From positions 124,001 through 188,000 of the forward strand of contig JAOCPU010000042.1 of assembly GCA_035772785.1 (NCBI GenBank): DNA of 64,000 nt, read 5' to 3'. The stretch's first letter is position 1; every line of letters begins with the position of its first letter. Made by a program: the position numbers and the translations under genes. Below the pieces are notes generated by a model. The model ran no database searches. It worked only from the letters and a program-made list of their open reading frames with translations, and was not told where the DNA came from. This document shows, in pieces, positions 58,880-64,000 of the stretch. This DNA is from Phlebiopsis flavidoalba. Its lineage: Eukaryota > Basidiomycota > Agaricomycetes > Polyporales > Phanerochaetaceae.

Positions 58880-60690
58880 AAAGTCAAGGTTCCTGACAGC
58901 GTTCCGTTGACGCTACTCACGCGCACGTGACGCCAAGATGTGAAACCAATTGTATATAATAGATAACCTCGATTTACCATGGTCAAATTTAGATTATTAG
59001 CTGCAGGTCTTACGTCCCGAAAAAACCCATCGGTGGCTCCCTCCGCTGGAGCCACACGGAACGTGGGCGTCAAGCTCTACATGCTTTCTCTTCGACGAGC
59101 CACGCATAAACAGATGCCGGCAGCAGCTCGTGTCCATACTCCGGGCCCCCAGCCTGTTCGGACGCATTTCCTCGCAGCGCAAAAACGATGCAGTCCATGC
59201 AGTCGAAGGACACGTCGTCCAAAAACCTGCCTAGCGCGCCGTCGTAGCGGGTTCGACACGAGCAGCCTGGTGGCGAGTTTCTCGTCTAGCTTGGGGGCTC
59301 GGATCACTGTGTTTTGCTGTTGCTGTTCGCACAGGCCGGGCACACCGTGCGCTGCAGAGAACAGATAATCGTCGGCGACGACAGAACACGACGAGGGTGC
59401 GCACGGCTGGCAACGTCTGTCGCGAGATCCCGGAGGCGCGCAAGTGCTGTCGCCCACGCATCCAGTATCCATGGCTGGTGCTCGTGGGGAAAAATTCGTA
59501 AGAACTTTTCTCAAAATGCTAGCGCGTGCTGAGAATCGTTGCAGTGAAAGGTGAGTGAAACTGTGGTCACGGGGTTAGGCCCCTAGCAGAGAAGAGAGCT
59601 GGACTTGGACCTACTGTCGAATGGAATCCCTTGTGCCATCAGGCTCTGAAAGTGATTGAAAAACGTCCAGGACGGGGCAGGCGTCAGTGGACCGCCTTTG
59701 GAAAGCCCTCCAGGGGCTCGTGGGTGTGCCCGGATTTTCGAAGCCGTATGTGTCGTCAACGGATAGTCCACGCGTATGCCTTTCGAGACTTTCAGGGTGA
59801 TTTTTTTCACACACAAGTAACACCGGACAGAAAAAATCTAGTGGGGGCGAGTCAGGATTTTTCTTTAAAGATCCAGCATGCCCACGTTTGGAGAGACTCG
59901 CGTTGCAGGTGGTCAAAGCTGGGGCAGCGCTTACGGTTGCCCTCGAGAGGATCGCGGGGGGCAGGCGAGGACCTCGACGGTTTGCACCTCCCGAAAGCAG
60001 GCGAGCAGGCAGAACGCGTCGGCGCCAGTGTAACGTTGAGGTCCGTCGTCGTAGAAACTCTGCACACTATACTCAATATCCAGCCGTGAAATATGTGTTC
60101 CCAATAGCAATGGTCCCAGACGAAGATGGCAAGCGCCCCACAGGTCGACGCCATATCCACTAGCTCGAGGGTCTTGAGGCGAGGTAGCGTATTGATCATA
60201 CCCACAAAACAGCTAGCGTCCGCGCGATATTGATCGCGGCGCTTTCGGAGCGTCAGAAAATGGTATGGCAGCAGCCAAAAGCCACGAGGAATAAGCGTTT
60301 CTATGTGGCCTGCGATGTGACGTGCGTTGTTCTTCAAGAAGTCGTATAGATCGTCGAGGTGCTTTTGTGTTGTAACGAGCCAACTACGATCCGCGCCGGG
60401 TCTTCGGCTATGGCGCAAGCCATAAGTTCGCATTCACGAAATGAATACGTCCCATCTGTCGCCTCGAAGGCCGTGTCCGGTCGCCACAAGCGTGCAAGAG
60501 GAGGCAGTGTTGTAGGAGAAGAAGCACATGATTTCACGGGAAGAGGTGGGCTGTGCTATAGGTTTCCACGACCGGCATACCAAGGTACAAGCTCTGAGTC
60601 GTCTTTTTACACTCATAGCTGGATGTTGTTCGTTGGCCAAATGCTCCTTCCGAAGTTCTTGTCCAGTCTCGTCACACGCCGTTAAGGTAA
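58880..60690 (-). pseudogene. F-box-like multicopy gene, copy 3, inverted
   Basis: The third copy of the family at 20083-24450, read on the minus strand: LRACTLVCRSWKPIAQP near 60590-60540 (typical F-box follow-up), LWPDTAFEATDGTYSFREC near 60480-60425, LDDLYDFLKNNARHIAGHIE near 60362-60303, a GMINTLPRLKTLELVDMA block near 60210-60160, GLSVDDTYGFENPG near 59770, a PALDVF-like block near 59670, ASGISRQTLPAVRTL near 59435-59390, VSNPLRRRARQVFG near 59250-59210, and NRLGARSMDTSCCRHLF near 59165-59110 with VELDAHVPCGSS. It has the same order of blocks as copies 1 and 2. Frame breaks are present throughout, and the F-box core itself is not clear. Confidence 0.62.
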
Positions 60691-63600
60691 GGTGCCGTAC
60701 AAAGACAACATGTCGACTGATTTCTGCTCGGGCGTGCGGGTCTTCTTACGGATGCGAAGGTTGGAAGTTTAAGAACGTCACCAATACACATGTTAACAGA
60801 CACCATATGCGGTTACGCCACATTCACTAGGCCAGAAGATATCGATTGTTTGGAGACACAGTGAGGTGTAATACCACAGCAGTTTTTTCTCGCTTGATTC
60901 ACCTTGAGTCGGGGTGCGGCCACCTCTGTTTAAGCTTACACGATACAGCCAAACTTTGATAGAGCACTAGCAGAGTACTCCACGGAAAGGGTGTAAGAAG
61001 ATCTGCTAGTTTTCGTACCGAAATGCGATAGGCTAATGGAGGGTGGTGCCCCAATTTGTCCGTGCTATCACCAAAGTTCAAGCTCAAGCTTGTCCGAGAC
61101 TATGTCGTGACAAAGATGGATGTGGACACAAGGTATACCGACGCGCACCGCAAGGTTAAGTTTTGATCGGAGAAATCGGATCATCCTATCGTGATCCCGA
61201 CCAGTATCGGAATCGCGAGCGTGTAGGTCTCCGGTTGATCCACTCGGGTGCCCATGAAGTATATAACAAACCGCGAGAGCACTGTAACGACTTTAGTTTT
61301 GCAAACATATACATGACACCCACTAACGCCCCGGGTGGGCCTCCACAAACTATCTGACAAATAGAACTGACTTCTGGAGTGGACCCAAAAAGCACGATTA
61401 ATTTATACAGACGCACTATTAGCTACGCATCACACTATTGTATTCGTGATACTAGTAACATACTGATCAGGCACAGACGCATACCGGATATTCAAGTAGT
61501 CTTCGTATCTCACGCCTTTTAACTGGCGAGCACTCAATCTGATAGCACCTGCCGTGGTCACCTTGGACTGTGCGTTGATTATCCGTGTCACCAGAAATCG
61601 TTTAACCTTGTCCTCATTCAAGACAATCCAGCGACGTTCCCATTCAGGTGAATTTGCCACATGTATCGATGCCTGGCGTACTACCGGCTCGACGAGACAA
61701 CGAGAATCCGTCTGATGGTTGGACTCTGTCGGGCGAGCACTGGTGCTGCTGTGCGGAGCGGTATTATATCGGCAGGGATGGTTGGAGATTCGATCGTTGC
61801 TACATTACCAGGCGTGCGTGATTGATGTCGGGTCTATCAGGCTGGCGTAACGTTTTCGTGAAAGAAACAAGAATAATCACGAGCGTCGGATACATTCCCT
61901 AAAACCATCTATAACTCGCGTCGCAGTGATATGGAGTGCTCCAGAGAAGCTCACGATCATATGGGGATAATGGCCGGACGATTTGAGTGACAAGATGGCG
62001 GCTAGGTAGGGCGTGGCACTAGTGGTCACCGTGGTTATTCTGTGACAAGTTGACAAACGCGCCGGGGCGACTAGAGCGTCTTTGGATGGTCAGTCGACTG
62101 TTGCCAAATAGGTAACCCGATTTCATACACGACAGAACGTGATATACTCACCCAAAGTAGTGAGTATAGGAACTCTCCAGACTCGATGAAAAGTAAGCAG
62201 AATCCGCTCTGCGTAGAGCGAGAGCTGCCCCAGGTTCAACATGCCATGAAAATTCACGACGGTGCACAAGCCTGCGAATGAGTTCAGCATAAAGTCTTCA
62301 TCGTGTACACCACAAACGCATACCATGCTTTGTATGACAAGGCCGCAGTGGCTAATATGTTCGTTACCCAGGATAGGGCCCAGGGCAATGCTACCACACA
62401 CGTCTACAAATTCGAACCCTTCGCCATTTCCGTTTGTAGCATTGGCATGAGCTCCCCGCGTTCCACCTTGCAAGGACTTTTCCGACTTGATATGAATGAT
62501 TTTGGATTGCGCTGTAAGACGAAATTTGCTGTTATATGCTATTTAATTTCAGCAGAGTCCAGGGATCGGCAACCTAGTTATAGACTCGGAGGCTCACCGA
62601 GGGTTTCCCAGTACGAGCAAAATGCCACAGAGACGAATAATAAATCTTGGTCCGGGGCCATACAACACAAACCCTCCATTGCGACAATCGCGGTCGCTCA
62701 AAAACGATCTGTAGACATTCAAAATCAGAAGGACTGTCACTAAAGACGAATAGCGATTCTCTAGGACTCACTGTTTATCAACGGCAGTAAAAACTAGAAA
62801 GCCACCCGGGGAGCAAAAGCACGGTATCGATTAGCCACACCTAGCGTGGACTCTGAGTGTGATCCAGACGTGTACTAGTTGTACAGAACCCGTTTCCTTA
62901 TCGAATGGGTTTGTTAGGAATCTTGCTCGAAGAACTCCCCTAAGCCCAAATCCGCGAGCTAAGCAGCTGTAAGACGCATCCTTGTGATATGTATATATCC
63001 CACATATTTTGGGTACCGTCCTGGATAAGCCATGCACCGAAGGCGAAGAGAAGCCTAATGAGTGGCAGCGGGCTGCAATACATGATGATACAATGCTGCA
63101 AAATGAATGAGGACCGTCGCATGAAACACTTATTGCCTTTGACTGAACCCCTGATCGACTTCGTTCGTGGTATCACGGGTGAGCATGGGCCTGCGGGCAC
63201 TAAACTATGTCAAGGATACTCACACGAAATCAATAGAACGAAACGAAATCTTGAAGCGGGACATGACTAGTAACGAGTACAGTCCTAATCATAATGTGTC
63301 AACATGACTTCGGACAAGTGAATCGAGAGGCATCAATAGGCTTACCAAAGAAGATGGTTAGGGGTTTCGATAAAAAAGAACGACGCAGCGCGGCGGGAGA
63401 ATCCCAGGTGGAAGCCTTTTGAGGTCAAAGACGAAGCGGCATAGGATGTATGATATGTTCTGCTCGGAGGTGTTGATTACCACCCTGGCGTCTATGTAGT
63501 CCACGAAGTACCATGGCGGTATCCGCGAAAGGGCTCCATGGGCGTTGTGTGTACGATCGTCACTGAGATATATGCGCGGTTCATCGGTGCGATATGTGTG

Positions 63601-64000
63601 TGTGTGCACAATCGAGCTGTCCGTGCTAGAAAGAATGTGTGAAGCACTGCGCGCTGCGGGATCGCATCACAACATTGGAGACCAGCGTAGAGCCACTATT
63701 AGCGTTCCGCGCTGATGCGGAGACCCGCGCATCGCGGCCCGTCGGCCAGGCTGCGCGACTTTGACACATTGACAGGAAGAGCTGACTTTGAGCCGAAAAA
63801 CCCTTAATATTGGAACTACGGCCTGTCTGAATTATTAGCTTGTTTTGGTCCCGTTGTTGCGAGACTAAATCACCTCGCCTGATGGTCGCTGCTGGAAGGC
63901 ACATTCAACGGTTGCCGGAAACGTTTCACGAGCCGTTCACGGGCAGCTTGTGAAAAGTTCCGAGGAGTCCGACTCGGACTGCAGCGCTCTAGAATCCGAG
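60691..64000. other. Terminal stretch without a recognised gene
   Basis: About 3.3 kb of short frames. The more protein-like ones are minus 61430-61660 (RRWIVLNEDKVKRFLVTRII, then AIRLSARQLKGVRYEDYLNI) and minus 62123-62473 (FEFVDVCGSIALGPILGNEH). The latter overlaps a plus frame at 62303-62743. I could not assign any of them. Confidence 0.35.
61430..61660 (-). CDS. Short unrecognised frame with protein-like composition
   Basis: It reads as a basic, helical-looking 76-residue segment (KVKRFLVTRIINAQSKV, RQLKGVRYEDYLNIRYA). It may be an exon of a larger minus-strand gene whose other exons I could not find. No family recognised. Confidence 0.3.
   Translation of the reverse strand: MANSPEWERRWIVLNEDKVKRFLVTRIINAQSKVTTAGAIRLSARQLKGVRYEDYLNIRYASVPDQYVTSITNTIV

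Noticed and set aside
62123..62743. Overlapping antisense frames of 116 and 146 residues
   Set aside because: No recognisable family on either strand; cannot decide which, if any, is real.

Overview
The window is nuclear DNA of a filamentous basidiomycete, most likely a wood-decaying polypore-type Agaricomycete. The reasons are dense short spliceosomal introns (gt...ag, about 50-70 bases), a class II manganese peroxidase, polypore-type pepsin-like proteases, and a DUF6535 membrane protein of the kind that proliferates in Agaricomycetes. No prokaryotic features, tRNA, rRNA, CRISPR array or intact transposon was recognised. Coding frames were read by eye from conserved protein segments, so exon borders inside broken genes are approximate.

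Housekeeping genes: coproporphyrinogen III oxidase HEM13 (1606-2733), the C-terminal part of the ArfGAP GLO3 (about 3846-5032), the complex I 51 kDa subunit (about 35879-37890), a GNAT acetyltransferase (about 43442-43920, minus), a division 1 chitin synthase (44516-48393), an EB1/BIM1-type microtubule plus-end protein (about 51390-52887) and an MFS monocarboxylate-type transporter (54110-55817, minus). Almost all are recognisable end to end but interrupted by one- or two-base insertions or deletions, with the correct protein continuing in another frame. Because this affects many unrelated and mostly essential genes, I read it mainly as uncorrected indel error in the assembly and not as mass pseudogenisation.

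Accessory genes: a short-type manganese peroxidase (29884-31450) with its TATA box and a possible metal-response element; two aspartic protease copies (6629-8145 and 17806-19460); two copies of a fungal family often labelled geranylgeranyl pyrophosphate synthetase, one decayed (9148-10587) and one nearly readable (38337-39775); a DUF6535 membrane protein (minus, 13213-15500); two single F-box-like genes (11072-12729 minus; 41341-43164 plus); and a multicopy F-box-like family with a direct array at 19720-24450 and an inverted copy at 58880-60690. A diverged tandem repeat with a 390-396 base period lies at 57030-58140.

Layout: 1-5 kb housekeeping; 5-34 kb accessory, duplicated and decayed; 35-40 kb complex I plus the GGPPS-like gene; 41-56 kb dense, with a very GC-rich part at about 48.8-56 kb holding a divergent gene pair (unknown gene minus, EB1 plus); 56-64 kb gene-poor and repetitive. 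I see no operon-like or clearly novel multi-gene system. The most worthwhile leads are the GGPPS-like family, the F-box array and the tandem repeat.
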